Program-made: the position numbers and the translations under genes | Notes under the pieces: generated by a model | Databases searched by the model: none | What the model was told of the DNA's origin: nothing | Seen by the model: only the letters and a program-made list of their open reading frames with translations | DNA from: Verrucomicrobiota bacterium | GTDB lineage: Bacteria > Verrucomicrobiota > Verrucomicrobiia > Chthoniobacterales > UBA10450 | DNA length: 23,752 bases | Assembly (NCBI GenBank): GCA_003217965.1 | Contig: QHNB01000067.1 | Span: forward strand, 1-23,752 | Direction of reading: 5' to 3' | Shown: positions 16,003 through 23,660 of the stretch, in pieces | Position numbering within the stretch: position 1 is the first letter of the stretch | How the letters are laid out: the number at the start of each line of letters is the position of its first letter

Positions 16003-16821
16003 TTACACCTTTTCATTTTCGATCAGCTCGGCGAACCGCTCGAAAAAGTATTCGGCGTCATGCGGTCCCGGCGCGGCCTCTGGATGATATTGAACACTGA
16101 AAACTGGCAGCGTTTTGTGACGCATGCCCTCGACTGTATTATCGTTTAAATTGACATGCGTAACTTCAATTTCCGGCGGCAAGGATTCCGGATCGACCGC
16201 AAAGCCGTGGTTCTGCGAAGTGATCGCGACCTTTCCTGATCGCAAATCTTTTACTGGCTGATTGCCACCGCGGTGTCCGAACTTCAGCTTGAACGTCCGA
16301 CCGCCAAAGGCGAAGCCGAGCACTTGATGGCCGAGGCAAATTCCAAAAATGGGTTTCTGTCCGATCAAGCTCCGGACTGTTTCGTGCGTGTAGGGTAACG
16401 CTTCCGGATCCCCCGGGCCATTAGAAAGGAAAATCCCATCTGGATCAAGTGCGAGCACTTGGTCGGCCGTTGTCGTTGCCGGAACAACAGTAACGCCGAA
16501 TCCGCGTTGCCGCAGCAACCGCAGAATATTGCGCTTCATCCCGTAATCAAAGGCAACAATGCGATGGCGAACGGGCGGCAACCTGGGAGCTTCGTCGGCG
16601 GCTGCGAGCGACCATTGGCGACTCAATTCATCATCCGGATCCCATTGAAAGATTATGGGCGTTGTCACTTCCCGCACGTAATCCATTCCAATCACGCCTT
16701 TGCCATCAATCGCCTTGGTTACCGCCTCTTCCGCGGACATTTTCTCTGTCGTCAGGCATGCTTTCATTGCCCCGCGGGTTCGCAGATGTCGGGTAAGTGC
16801 ACGCGTGTCGATTCCTTGCAC
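16003..16821 (-). CDS. carA: Carbamoyl-phosphate synthase small subunit, C-terminal part of a broken carA
   Basis: This frame (GTG at 16821) encodes about the last 272 residues of CarA, the subunit that releases ammonia from glutamine for carbamoyl phosphate (arginine and pyrimidine synthesis). It begins with the conserved GIDTRALTRHLR. It then holds the whole class I glutamine amidotransferase domain: IVAFDYGMKRNILR, FLSNGPGDPEAL, nucleophile Cys162 in FGICLGHQ, FGHRGGNQPV, NHGFAVD, and the His246/Glu248 pair in QYHPEAAPGPHD. All catalytic residues are intact. What is missing is the N-terminal domain, which lies in another frame just upstream (16764-17042). About 38 residues are absent between the two parts relative to E. 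coli CarA. As drawn, no full-length CarA can be made. Translation from this GTG would give an amidotransferase without the domain that docks on CarB. Confidence 0.85.
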   Translation of the reverse strand: MQGIDTRALTRHLRTRGAMKACLTTEKMSAEEAVTKAIDGKGVIGMDYVREVTTPIIFQWDPDDELSRQWSLAAADEAPRLPPVRHRIVAFDYGMKRNILRLLRQRGFGVTVVPATTTADQVLALDPDGIFLSNGPGDPEALPYTHETVRSLIGQKPIFGICLGHQVLGFAFGGRTFKLKFGHRGGNQPVKDLRSGKVAITSQNHGFAVDPESLPPEIEVTHVNLNDNTVEGMRHKTLPVFSVQYHPEAAPGPHDAEYFFERFAELIENEKV

Positions 16822-17042
16822 ACCGGGAACTTTCCAGCGTTATCGGTGGCGTTCGTGCCGTAGTTTCCGATCAGCGGATAGGTCATCGCGACAATCTGAC
16901 CGCGATAGGACGGATCGGTCAGCACCTCTTGGTAACCGGTCATCGAGGTGTTGAAGCAAATTTCCCCCACTTCCGTTCCGCTCGCACCAAATGATTGGCC
17001 CTCGAATATTCGGCCATCTTCCAGAGCGAGCAGCGCGCGCAT
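16764..17042 (-). pseudogene. carA: carA 5' fragment (N-terminal domain), frameshifted and deleted
   Basis: From the ATG at 17042 the frame reads MRALLALEDGRIFEG, then EVGEICFNTSMTGYQEVLTDPSYRGQIV and MTYPLIGNYGTNATDN, a textbook CarA N-terminus. After about residue 69 homology stops. The frame runs over the start of the C-terminal part in the wrong phase and ends at TGA 16764-16766. The segment that in other CarA proteins joins GTN...E to the GIDTR motif (in E. coli roughly ESSQVHAQGL to KRHNI) is absent. The total carA span, 16003-17042, is 1040 bp, not a multiple of 3 and about 110-115 bp shorter than a normal gene. So one deletion of 3n+1 bp explains both the gap and the frame change. It is either a true pseudogene or an assembly error. 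Confidence 0.85.
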
Positions 17043-17433
17043 TGGCTGAAACGGATAGCAGATTGACGCAGATGCGAAAGTTGAAAGCGGGCGAGAATAC
17101 GGCGCGGCCCTGTGAAGGCCAACCGGCCGGGCTCGTTCTTCCTCCGCGCTTCCGAAAATTTTACCCCGCAGGTGCCGTTTAGGTGGATGTCCCGTTCCCT
17201 TTCGGTAACGGGCGGATGACCGTCGCGCGAGCGTCTGACTTCCAATTAAGGCGTGCCATGTTCCCAAAAATCGCGACCAAGCCTCCTTGGTTATAAACTA
17301 GTCGGTTCGGGAATCCTACCTGGATCTCGAACATCGCAGGGTAAAGCGTGGAGAATTGTCAGTGGAGAGTTGAGAGAAAAGCACTGGTTTCCTTCCCAAC
17401 TCTCAACTAACAACTCTCGACTATTTCAAAGAA
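17043..17433. other. Intergenic region upstream of carA, no gene seen
   Basis: This 391-bp stretch separates the pheT stop from the carA start. Two inverted repeats stand out. AGTTGAGAG at 17368-17376 pairs with CTCTCAACT at 17400-17408 (9 bp, 23-nt loop), lying 26 bp past pheT, where it may act as its 3' structure. ACCAAG at 17276-17281 pairs with CTTGGT at 17286-17291, with GAGG in the loop on the carA strand. Next to it, TATAAC on the minus strand (near 17290-17297) could be a -10 box, but I see no matching -35. A 26-codon frame (ATG at 17259, minus) has no Shine-Dalgarno at a workable distance, so I do not call it a gene. Confidence 0.5.
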
Positions 17434-19782
17434 CTATTCGCGCAATTCCGCTCGAACCTCGCGCTGCAATCGATCGCGAATCCGCGCGTGCACCGCGCTC
17501 ACTTCCTCATTTGTCAGTGTCCGGTTTTTGTCCCGATATGTCAACGAATACGCGAGCGACTTTCGATTTTGCCCAGCATTTTCGCCGACTTTTTCTGTGA
17601 ATAAGTCAAACAGTTCGACTCGCTCTAAAAGCGGCTCATTAGCTGAGTCAATAACGCGCAAAACCTCCGCATGAGTAACATTCGGCGCGACAAACATGGC
17701 GATGTCGCGTCTTATGGCCGGATAACGTTCCAGACCGCTGAACAATCTAGGACGTTGCCTGGCCTGCGCGATTTCCAGAAGATCAATCTCGGCCACGAGC
17801 ACCGGTCCATTGGCGTCCAACATTGCCGCTTCCGTATTCGAGAGCTGGCCGCAAAATCCAATTCGCCTTTTGACCAACAAAATCTCGGCCGTGAGCACGA
17901 GACCGCGACGTTCACCGCGTCGAAATTTCAATTCCGGGACGCGCAGCGATTCAATCACGCCTTTGAGGTCAAAAAAATCGATTCTGCGTTTTTGATGACT
18001 GCGCCAGTTCGGACTCATCGTTCCCCACAGGGCAATACCGAGTGATCGTCTCTCCTCTCCTTTCGGTGGCGAAAAGATATTGCCGACCTCGAAGAGCGCG
18101 ATCCGTTCCGCGCCCGCACGAACGTTTCGTGCCAGGGCTGCAAGCAAACCGGGAATCAAACTCACCCGCAGCGCGATATGATCCTCGCTCAGCGGATTGC
18201 GCAGCTCGATCAGCTCGTTGGCCTCATTGATTTGATCGCGCGCAATCAAGGATGATGTTCGTGCCTCGTTCAGTCCGAGCGCAACCAGATCGCGCCGCAG
18301 TTTCGTTTCGAAGTCGTAAATTCGATCCGCTTCACTCAAGGGTGTGAACCGGCTGCGGTCTGCGCTCGGAATCTTGTCGATGCCGTAAACGCGAGTGACT
18401 TCTTCAATCAAATCCACTTCGCCCTGCAAATCGCGCCGGTAACTTGGAACCCGCCAGCCATCGTCGCCATTTTTTTGTAAACCGAAATTACTCAGAATCG
18501 TGTCCACGGTGTTCGATTCGATGGGGCTGCCGAGTAGTTCGTTACAGCGTTCATAGCGCAAAGTGATTTTTGGTGGATTCGGCGGAAACTCGCCCGCCAC
18601 ACCGATCGAGTCGCCTGGCATTCCACTGGCGACCTGCCGGATTAATTCAGTCGTGCGCTGCGACGCCGGTAAGATCATCTGCGGATCAACACCGCGCTCA
18701 AAACGATAGCTGGCGTCGCTTGGCAGATTCAGAGTTCGGGCCGTGCGGCGAATGGACGCTGGCAGAAAATAGGCCGACTCGAGCAGGACATTCCTGGTTG
18801 TCTCCGTTACACCACTCTCTTCGCCTCCCATCACTCCGCCAATCCCCACAATTCCTTCCTGGTCGGCAATAACGAGGTCTCTCCTCGTGAGGGGGTATGT
18901 TTTGCCGTCGAGCGCGAGAAACTTTTCTCCGTCATGCGCGAGTCGGACGTGAATTCCACCTCGGATCTTGTCGGCGTCGAAAGCATGAGTGGGTTGGCCG
19001 AGCTCGAGCATTACGTAATTGGAGACGTCGACCACATTGTTGATAGAACGAATGCCGGCCGCTTCGATTCTTGCGCGCAACCAATCCGGACTCGGGCCGA
19101 CCTTTACGTTTTCTATTCGGCGCGCGGAATAGAACGGACATTCGCGGAGCGCCGAAATCGCAACGCTCGTCCCGACCTTGCTCTGAGCCGGAAGAGCTTC
19201 GGCCTTCGGAACGCTTGCTGTTACAATTCGTTTCCGGGTTAAGGCTGCGATTTCTCGTGCCAAACCGAAGTGGCTGAGCAGATCGCCGCGGTTTGGCGTG
19301 ATTTCAACATCGAAGATGGTGTCGGTGGGAAATATCTCTGTAATGGGCGCACCGATTCTTGCCTCGGGCGACAAGATCAAAAGCCCCGCCGCATCTTCAG
19401 CGATACTCAGTTCTTTTGCACTGCAAAGCATCCCTTCGCTATCGACGCCGCGCAGTTTGCTCTCGCGAATCCGCAATCCGCCGGATAATTCTGCACCGGG
19501 CAAGGCGAGGGGAACCTTGTCGCCGACCTTGTAATTTTTTGCGCCGCAAACGATTTGTCTGGTTCGACCACTGCCATCATCAACAATGCAGACAGTGAGA
19601 CGATCGGCGTTTGGGTGCTGCTTCGATTGTTGGATTTGCGCGACAATGACTTGATCGAAATTTGCCCCGCGTGACTCGATCGTTTCGATCTCGATGCCGG
19701 CCATAGTCAGCAACTCTGCGAGTTGCTCGACACTTGCCGGTAATTCGACGAATTCGCGTAGCCAGTTAACGGAGAATTTCAT
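17434..19782 (-). CDS. pheT: Phenylalanine--tRNA ligase beta subunit
   Basis: The 782-aa beta subunit of the (alphabeta)2 enzyme that charges tRNA-Phe; length is normal for bacterial PheT. It starts MKFSVNWLREFVELP. The EMAP/tRNA-binding domain spans about 36-150 (DQVIVAQIQQSKQHPNADRL, QIVCGAKNYKVGDKVPLALPGA). The B3/B4 editing region includes FDVEITPNRGDLLSHFGLAREIAA and INNVVDVSNYVMLELGQPTHAFD. B5 follows (YERCNELLGSPI...YRRDLQGEVDLIEEVTRVYG). The C-terminal FDX-ACB anticodon-binding domain (about 690-782) includes YPAIRRDIAMFV and SLAYSLTYRDKNRTLTNEEV. An upstream in-frame extension to 19923 exists, but it overlaps pheS and adds nothing conserved, so I use the ATG at 19782. No Shine-Dalgarno is visible. 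It follows pheS after a 133-bp spacer holding a palindromic element. Confidence 0.97.
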   Translation of the reverse strand: MKFSVNWLREFVELPASVEQLAELLTMAGIEIETIESRGANFDQVIVAQIQQSKQHPNADRLTVCIVDDGSGRTRQIVCGAKNYKVGDKVPLALPGAELSGGLRIRESKLRGVDSEGMLCSAKELSIAEDAAGLLILSPEARIGAPITEIFPTDTIFDVEITPNRGDLLSHFGLAREIAALTRKRIVTASVPKAEALPAQSKVGTSVAISALRECPFYSARRIENVKVGPSPDWLRARIEAAGIRSINNVVDVSNYVMLELGQPTHAFDADKIRGGIHVRLAHDGEKFLALDGKTYPLTRRDLVIADQEGIVGIGGVMGGEESGVTETTRNVLLESAYFLPASIRRTARTLNLPSDASYRFERGVDPQMILPASQRTTELIRQVASGMPGDSIGVAGEFPPNPPKITLRYERCNELLGSPIESNTVDTILSNFGLQKNGDDGWRVPSYRRDLQGEVDLIEEVTRVYGIDKIPSADRSRFTPLSEADRIYDFETKLRRDLVALGLNEARTSSLIARDQINEANELIELRNPLSEDHIALRVSLIPGLLAALARNVRAGAERIALFEVGNIFSPPKGEERRSLGIALWGTMSPNWRSHQKRRIDFFDLKGVIESLRVPELKFRRGERRGLVLTAEILLVKRRIGFCGQLSNTEAAMLDANGPVLVAEIDLLEIAQARQRPRLFSGLERYPAIRRDIAMFVAPNVTHAEVLRVIDSANEPLLERVELFDLFTEKVGENAGQNRKSLAYSLTYRDKNRTLTNEEVSAVHARIRDRLQREVRAELRE

Positions 19783-19861
19783 GTTGGAGGATAAGCGTCT
19801 CGCCTGTCTTGGCCGACATGCTTCCAGCTTGTCGAAAGAACAGTCTGGAAGCCTGTTGGCC

Positions 19862-19884
19862 GAGTCGGGCTGAAAGCCCGACTT
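19862..19884. repeat. REP-like palindrome between pheS and pheT
   Basis: AGTCGGGCT, loop GAA, AGCCCGACT: a perfect 9-bp stem at 19863-19883, extended by a G-T pair at its base. A second, imperfect palindrome (AACAG...CTGTT, about 19840-19860) lies directly beside it. Paired short GC-rich hairpins of this type, centred on GGGCTGAAAGCCC, look like dispersed REP elements. The copy number elsewhere in the genome cannot be seen here. Confidence 0.6.
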
Positions 19885-19915
19885 CCGATGCCAACGTTGC
19901 TGCGCGTCTGTGTCT

Positions 19916-20932
19916 TCATGCAAACTGCCGCAGGAAACGCAGGTCGTTTTGCGCGAAAAGGCGAATGTCCGGTATATCGAACAAAATCATTGCGAGCCGG
20001 TCCATTCCCAGGCCGAAGGCGAAGCCAGTCCACTTCTCCGGATCGTAAGCGCTGTCGCTGCGGGCTGCGTTTATGGCTTTGAAGACAGCCGGATGGACCA
20101 TCCCGCATCCACAAACTTCAATCCATTGTTCGCCCCCTTTCATCGCTTTCGATTTTACGTCGATTTCGAAACTCGGTTCCGTGAACGGAAAATAATGCGG
20201 CCGAAAACGCACGGCGGTATCTGCTCCCAAAAGCTCGCGCAGGAAAAATTCAAGCGTCCCCTTCAAATCGGAAACGCTGACCTTTTCATCCACGTATAAC
20301 CCTTCGATTTGGTGAAACTGTGCGCTGTGGGTGGCGTCGATTTCGTCACGCCGATAGGCCGCCCCAGGGGCGATCACGCGAAGTGGTGGGGCCGCAGCTT
20401 GCATGGCGCGAATTTGCACGGTGGAGGTATGGGCGCGGAGAAGACGGCCGTCCCTGAGATAGAAAGTGTCCTGCTCATTGCGCGCCGGATGATCTGGCGG
20501 CGTGTTGAGCGCATCGAAGCAATGCCACTCCGTCTCGACATCCGGGCCGTCGGCTAGTGCAAAACCCATTCGCCGAAAAATGCCGATACTGCGATCGAGC
20601 ATTTGCGTAAGGGGATGCAGAGCGCCTCTCTCATGTGGCGTACCAGGCAAAGAAATGTCGATGTTGGCAACGGCGGCTGATTCTCGCGCAGCCCGGAACT
20701 CGTCGGCGCGTGCTTCGATTGCGGCCGTTATTGCCGCGCGAACTTCGTTCAGCAGTTTTCCGACGATCGGTTTCTCTTCTTTGGGAAGCGACTTCATTTT
20801 CTCGCTCCATTCTGAGATGGCGCCGCTTCGGCCCAGGAAACGGACACGAACGGCCTCGAGTAGACGTTCGTCTTCGGCTGTGGCAATGTCGCGCAGCGCG
20901 TCGGTCCGCAACTGTTCCAGCGGGTGAGTCAT
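19916..20932 (-). CDS. pheS: Phenylalanine--tRNA ligase alpha subunit
   Basis: The 338-aa catalytic subunit of PheRS, of normal length. Residues 1-90 are the N-terminal coiled coil that contacts tRNA (RVRFLGRSGAISEWSEKMKSLPKEEKP...). The class II aminoacyl-tRNA synthetase core follows: HPLTQMLDRSIGIFRRMGFALADGPDVE (motif 1 region), FDALNTPPDHPARNEQDTFY, LLRAHTSTVQIRAM, then motif 2 AAYRRDEIDATHSAQFHQIEG. PHYFPFTEPSFEID and the motif 3 sequence GFAFGLGMDRLAMILFDIPDIR close the site. The ATG at 20932 is the usual N-terminus; no clear Shine-Dalgarno precedes it. It sits between rplT and pheT, matching the common bacterial order. No T-box or leader peptide was recognised, but two hairpins lie in the 80-bp leader. 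Confidence 0.97.
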   Translation of the reverse strand: MTHPLEQLRTDALRDIATAEDERLLEAVRVRFLGRSGAISEWSEKMKSLPKEEKPIVGKLLNEVRAAITAAIEARADEFRAARESAAVANIDISLPGTPHERGALHPLTQMLDRSIGIFRRMGFALADGPDVETEWHCFDALNTPPDHPARNEQDTFYLRDGRLLRAHTSTVQIRAMQAAAPPLRVIAPGAAYRRDEIDATHSAQFHQIEGLYVDEKVSVSDLKGTLEFFLRELLGADTAVRFRPHYFPFTEPSFEIDVKSKAMKGGEQWIEVCGCGMVHPAVFKAINAARSDSAYDPEKWTGFAFGLGMDRLAMILFDIPDIRLFAQNDLRFLRQFA

Positions 20933-20957
20933 TCGATACGGTTGTAGCGTTCACTGT

Positions 20958-21013
20958 CTCAGCGGACAAGTCACGCGGACAAGCGCTGAGGAAAGGGGCG
21001 CTCTACAGCGCCC
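20958..21013 (-). promoter_or_regulatory. Two hairpins in the rplT-pheS spacer, possible attenuator or processing site
   Basis: Read on the minus strand, the first hairpin begins at the rplT stop: GGGCGC (21013-21008), loop, GCGCCC (21001-20996), then CTTTCC. The second pairs CTCAGCG (20990-20984) with CGCTGAG (20964-20958) and encloses a 9-bp direct repeat GCGGACAAG in + orientation at 20962-20970 and again at 20975-20983. The first could act as a weak terminator that lowers pheST relative to rplT; there is no long T-run. Function is inferred. Confidence 0.4.
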
Positions 21014-21396
21014 TACGCTGCTTTCTTGGAGTTCTCTTTTTTCTCAAGCGCAGCTTTTGCTCGATCAACGATCGAGGCGAACGTCTTTTCGTCGCTTACC
21101 GCGAGCTCCGCCAAAATCTTTCGGTCCAGTCCAATGCCCGCCGCCCTTACTCCTTCGGCGAAGCGACTATAGGTGAGTCCGTTCGCCCGGACGGCGGCAT
21201 TCAATCGCAGTATCCAAAGCATGCGGAAATTGCGCTTACGCGTTTTGCGATCGCGGTAGGACCAGTATTGGCCCTTCATTGTCGCGTCTTTGGCGTAACG
21301 GAAAAGTTTTGACCGGCGACCGCGATAACCTTTTGCCTTTTTCAAAACCCGGCGACGTCGTTCGCGGCTAGCCGGGGCGTTTGTTGCTCTTGGCAT
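21013..21396 (-). CDS. rplT: 50S ribosomal protein L20
   Basis: A 127-aa L20 protein, slightly longer than the usual 115-120 because of a Lys/Ala tail. It is recognised from MPRATNAPASRERRRRVLKKAKGYRGRRSKL, FRYAKDATMKGQYWSYRDRKTRKRNFRMLWILRLNAAVRANGLTYSRF, and the C-terminal GIGLDRKILAELAV. L20 binds 23S rRNA early in large-subunit assembly and in many bacteria represses its own operon by binding the leader mRNA. The ATG at 21396 is the family start. Normally infC and rpmI precede rplT; here neither is present, and a cyclase gene diverges instead, so rplT seems to have its own leader. pheS follows after 80 bp on the same strand. Confidence 0.97.
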   Translation of the reverse strand: MPRATNAPASRERRRRVLKKAKGYRGRRSKLFRYAKDATMKGQYWSYRDRKTRKRNFRMLWILRLNAAVRANGLTYSRFAEGVRAAGIGLDRKILAELAVSDEKTFASIVDRAKAALEKKENSKKAA

Positions 21397-21425
21397 TTCA
21401 TTTTCCCGCAGAGCGGGACTCCTTT
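21397..21425 (-). promoter_or_regulatory. rplT ribosome-binding region with a hairpin between Shine-Dalgarno and start codon
   Basis: On the minus strand AAAGGAG (21425-21419) is a near-perfect Shine-Dalgarno, but it lies 22 nt before the ATG, too far to work directly. Between them is a perfect 5-bp hairpin, CCCGC-TCT-GCGGG (21417-21405). If it folds, the effective spacing falls to about 9 nt, which is ideal. This arrangement decides the start and may make translation depend on the fold. Confidence 0.55.
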
Positions 21426-21605
21426 CAGCGCGCTGTTCTTAATATATTGGACCTGCGCGACCTCGCTCGCCGACTCGATCCGACTGCTGTCGGATCAGGT
21501 GTGCAGGTCTGGTTCAACTGCGAACCGGGCGTGCAAAATAGACCGCCGCGAGCAAATGACAAGTTTCGCATTGGCCGTTGGAAAGCAGTTCCTTACAATG
21601 AGGGA

Positions 21606-23648
21606 GTGAATTGGCTGGCGCGACACCGGCGCATTGTCTTCGCCGCGGTCTGCGCGTTTTGGACGGCGACGACTATCGCCGGCCACTTTTTTGCTCAAGT
21701 CCCTTTTCTCTCGCTGCCATGGCGCAGCGAACAGGGCTTCGAAGATTTGCTCCGGCGCGAGGGCCGGAAAACGCCGACGCGGGACGATTTCGTGTTTCTC
21801 GGAATCGACCAAAGCTCGCTCGAGATGCCGCCGCTTGCGCAGGAGGAAGTAGCACACAATCGCGCCTTCCAACTCATGACCGAACGCGCCTTCCCTTGGT
21901 CGCGGGAGATATGGGCCTTGTTGCTGGATCGATTATTTAACGCCAAGGCGCGCCTGGTGATGTTCGATTTGGTGTTCAATCCGCCAAATGACGGGGATCT
22001 GGCTTTACACGCTGCGCTCGATCGTTACGGGGACAGTGTTGTCATCGGTGAAAATTTCGACACGCAAAACTCAGCTCAGCTCATTGTTCCGAATGCGACG
22101 TTGATTCCACCACCGGCCGAAGATGACGTTCGGGTCGGCTTCGTCAATTATTTCAATGATCCAATCGATGGAAAATTGCGGGCCGCACGTTTTTTCACCT
22201 CCGATCGTCAGCTCGCCGGGTTACCTTCCCATCCGAGCGAGAAACGTTATGCCTCGCTGCCAACTCGAGCCCTGATCAAGCTTGGGCGGGATGCGGATGT
22301 TATCCGTGACGAGCGTGACCATCTTTTCCGGTTCAGCTCGGCCGATGCCTATCTTCCGCGGCCACTTTATGAGGTTTTCGATCCGAAATTTTGGCACGCG
22401 AACTATGCTGATGGCGCGTTTTTCAGAACGCCCGGACCGGCCGTGCACTTGCAAGTGCTGGCTGCAGCGAGCGCGCATGAATTTCTTCGTCAAACAACAC
22501 CGCGTGTGATGTTTGGCCTGGTTCTCGGAGCTGGTTTGGGGGCATGGAGTTTGGTGACTCTTCTTCGCCGTCCATTATTCTGTTTAGTTTCAATCCTGGT
22601 CATCGGCGCGCTCTATCTCGCCATCGTCCGGATTTCTTACGATAGGGCTGGTTTATTGCTCGCGACAGTGCCGGTCCTCTCCGTCTTTTTCCTCGGTGGC
22701 GCCAGCACCCTCGGACTCGACTACGCATTCGAGCGCGTGGAAAAACTGCGGACCCGGCGCACGCTCGAACGCTACGTTTCGAAAAATCTAGTCAAAGAAA
22801 TTCTCGAAAACCCCGGCGGTTATTACAGCAGCATGCGCGGATCGCGCAAACCGGTCACCGTCCTATTTTCCGACCTCGTTGGGTTCACCACCCTGAGTGA
22901 AAAGGCCGATCCGGAGGAGTTGGTGCGACATTTGAACCAATACTTGAGCCATATGGTAGGCGTTGTTTTCGAAAATGGAGGCACGCTCGATAAGTTCATC
23001 GGCGACGCCATCATGGCGGTTTGGGGGAACGTGAAAAGCCAGGGCGTGGCTAAGGACGCTAAAGCCTGTGCCTACGCCGCGCTGGGAATGCGTCGTGAGC
23101 TCAAGAAGCTGAACGATCAATGGAAAACAGAAGGCCGCATGACGCTCGGTATGGGCGTGGGGATCAACCAGGGCGACGTCCTGATTGGCAACATCGGTTC
23201 CTATGAGCCGCATGAGCGACTTGACCCCACTGTCATCGGCGATGCGGTAAATCTTGCTTCGCGCTTGGAAGGACTTACCCGCATTTACGGCGTCGATATT
23301 CTGGTTGGAACAAGTGCGGCGCAATTGATACGTGACGAATTTTATCTCCGCACGGTCGCTCGCGCGCAGGTAAAAGGAAAAACGGAGCCGGTCGATGTAT
23401 TCACTATCGTTGATGCTCGCGATAGCAATCTCGATCAGGAATTGCTGATCTGGCTTGAGACTTATGAACAAGGAATTCGAAAATTCCGGGAGCGCGACTT
23501 TACGCAGTCAAAGATTCTATTTTCCCGCTATCTCGAGTTTTATCCGGAAGATCATCTGGCCAAGATGTACCTCGAACGCTCGCTAGAGTACGAGCAGGAG
23601 CCGCCCGACGATGCCTGGGACGCGGTGGAAGTCTTTTATAAGAAATAG
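21606..23648 (+). CDS. Membrane-bound class III adenylate/guanylate cyclase with CHASE2 sensor domain
   Basis: A 680-aa signalling enzyme. One N-terminal span (about 10-28) is followed by a periplasmic CHASE2 domain (about 40-295: DDFVFLGIDQSSLE, FPWSREIWALLLDRLFNAKARLVMFDLVF). Three spans follow, near 301-317, 323-342 and 349-370. The catalytic domain (413-600) has metal ligands Asp423 (FSDLVGFT) and Asp467 (DKFIGDAIM), base-reading Lys463, Thr542 in DPTVIGD, Asn549 and Arg553 (NLASRLEG). Thr in place of the usual Asp at the second base-reading position is the class IIIb pattern. The last 80 residues (YEQGIRKFRERDF...FYPEDHLAKMYLERS) look like one or two TPR helices. The frame is open to 21381, but GTG at 21606 directly precedes the first span; GAGGGA abuts it. 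The external signal is unknown. Confidence 0.92.
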   Translation: MNWLARHRRIVFAAVCAFWTATTIAGHFFAQVPFLSLPWRSEQGFEDLLRREGRKTPTRDDFVFLGIDQSSLEMPPLAQEEVAHNRAFQLMTERAFPWSREIWALLLDRLFNAKARLVMFDLVFNPPNDGDLALHAALDRYGDSVVIGENFDTQNSAQLIVPNATLIPPPAEDDVRVGFVNYFNDPIDGKLRAARFFTSDRQLAGLPSHPSEKRYASLPTRALIKLGRDADVIRDERDHLFRFSSADAYLPRPLYEVFDPKFWHANYADGAFFRTPGPAVHLQVLAAASAHEFLRQTTPRVMFGLVLGAGLGAWSLVTLLRRPLFCLVSILVIGALYLAIVRISYDRAGLLLATVPVLSVFFLGGASTLGLDYAFERVEKLRTRRTLERYVSKNLVKEILENPGGYYSSMRGSRKPVTVLFSDLVGFTTLSEKADPEELVRHLNQYLSHMVGVVFENGGTLDKFIGDAIMAVWGNVKSQGVAKDAKACAYAALGMRRELKKLNDQWKTEGRMTLGMGVGINQGDVLIGNIGSYEPHERLDPTVIGDAVNLASRLEGLTRIYGVDILVGTSAAQLIRDEFYLRTVARAQVKGKTEPVDVFTIVDARDSNLDQELLIWLETYEQGIRKFRERDFTQSKILFSRYLEFYPEDHLAKMYLERSLEYEQEPPDDAWDAVEVFYKK

Positions 23649-23660
23649 CGCTTTTTCAGG

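Noticed and set aside
16764..16815. In the carA 5' frame, downstream of the break, the residues ESTRVHLPD faintly resemble the missing CarA segment.
   Set aside because: The same DNA encodes the strongly conserved GIDTRALTRHLRTRG in the other frame, so the similarity is chance.
17179..17259. 26-codon minus-strand frame upstream of carA, considered as a leader peptide.
   Set aside because: It has no run of Arg codons or other regulatory codons, and the nearest GGAGG is more than 20 nt away.
19783..19923. N-terminal extension of pheT to 19923.
   Set aside because: It would cross the palindromic spacer and overlap pheS; PheT proteins begin at MKFSVNWL.
21381..21605. N-terminal extension of the cyclase to 21381.
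   Set aside because: It would overlap the rplT start and its ribosome-binding region, and the added residues are not conserved-looking; the first membrane span starts just after the GTG at 21606.
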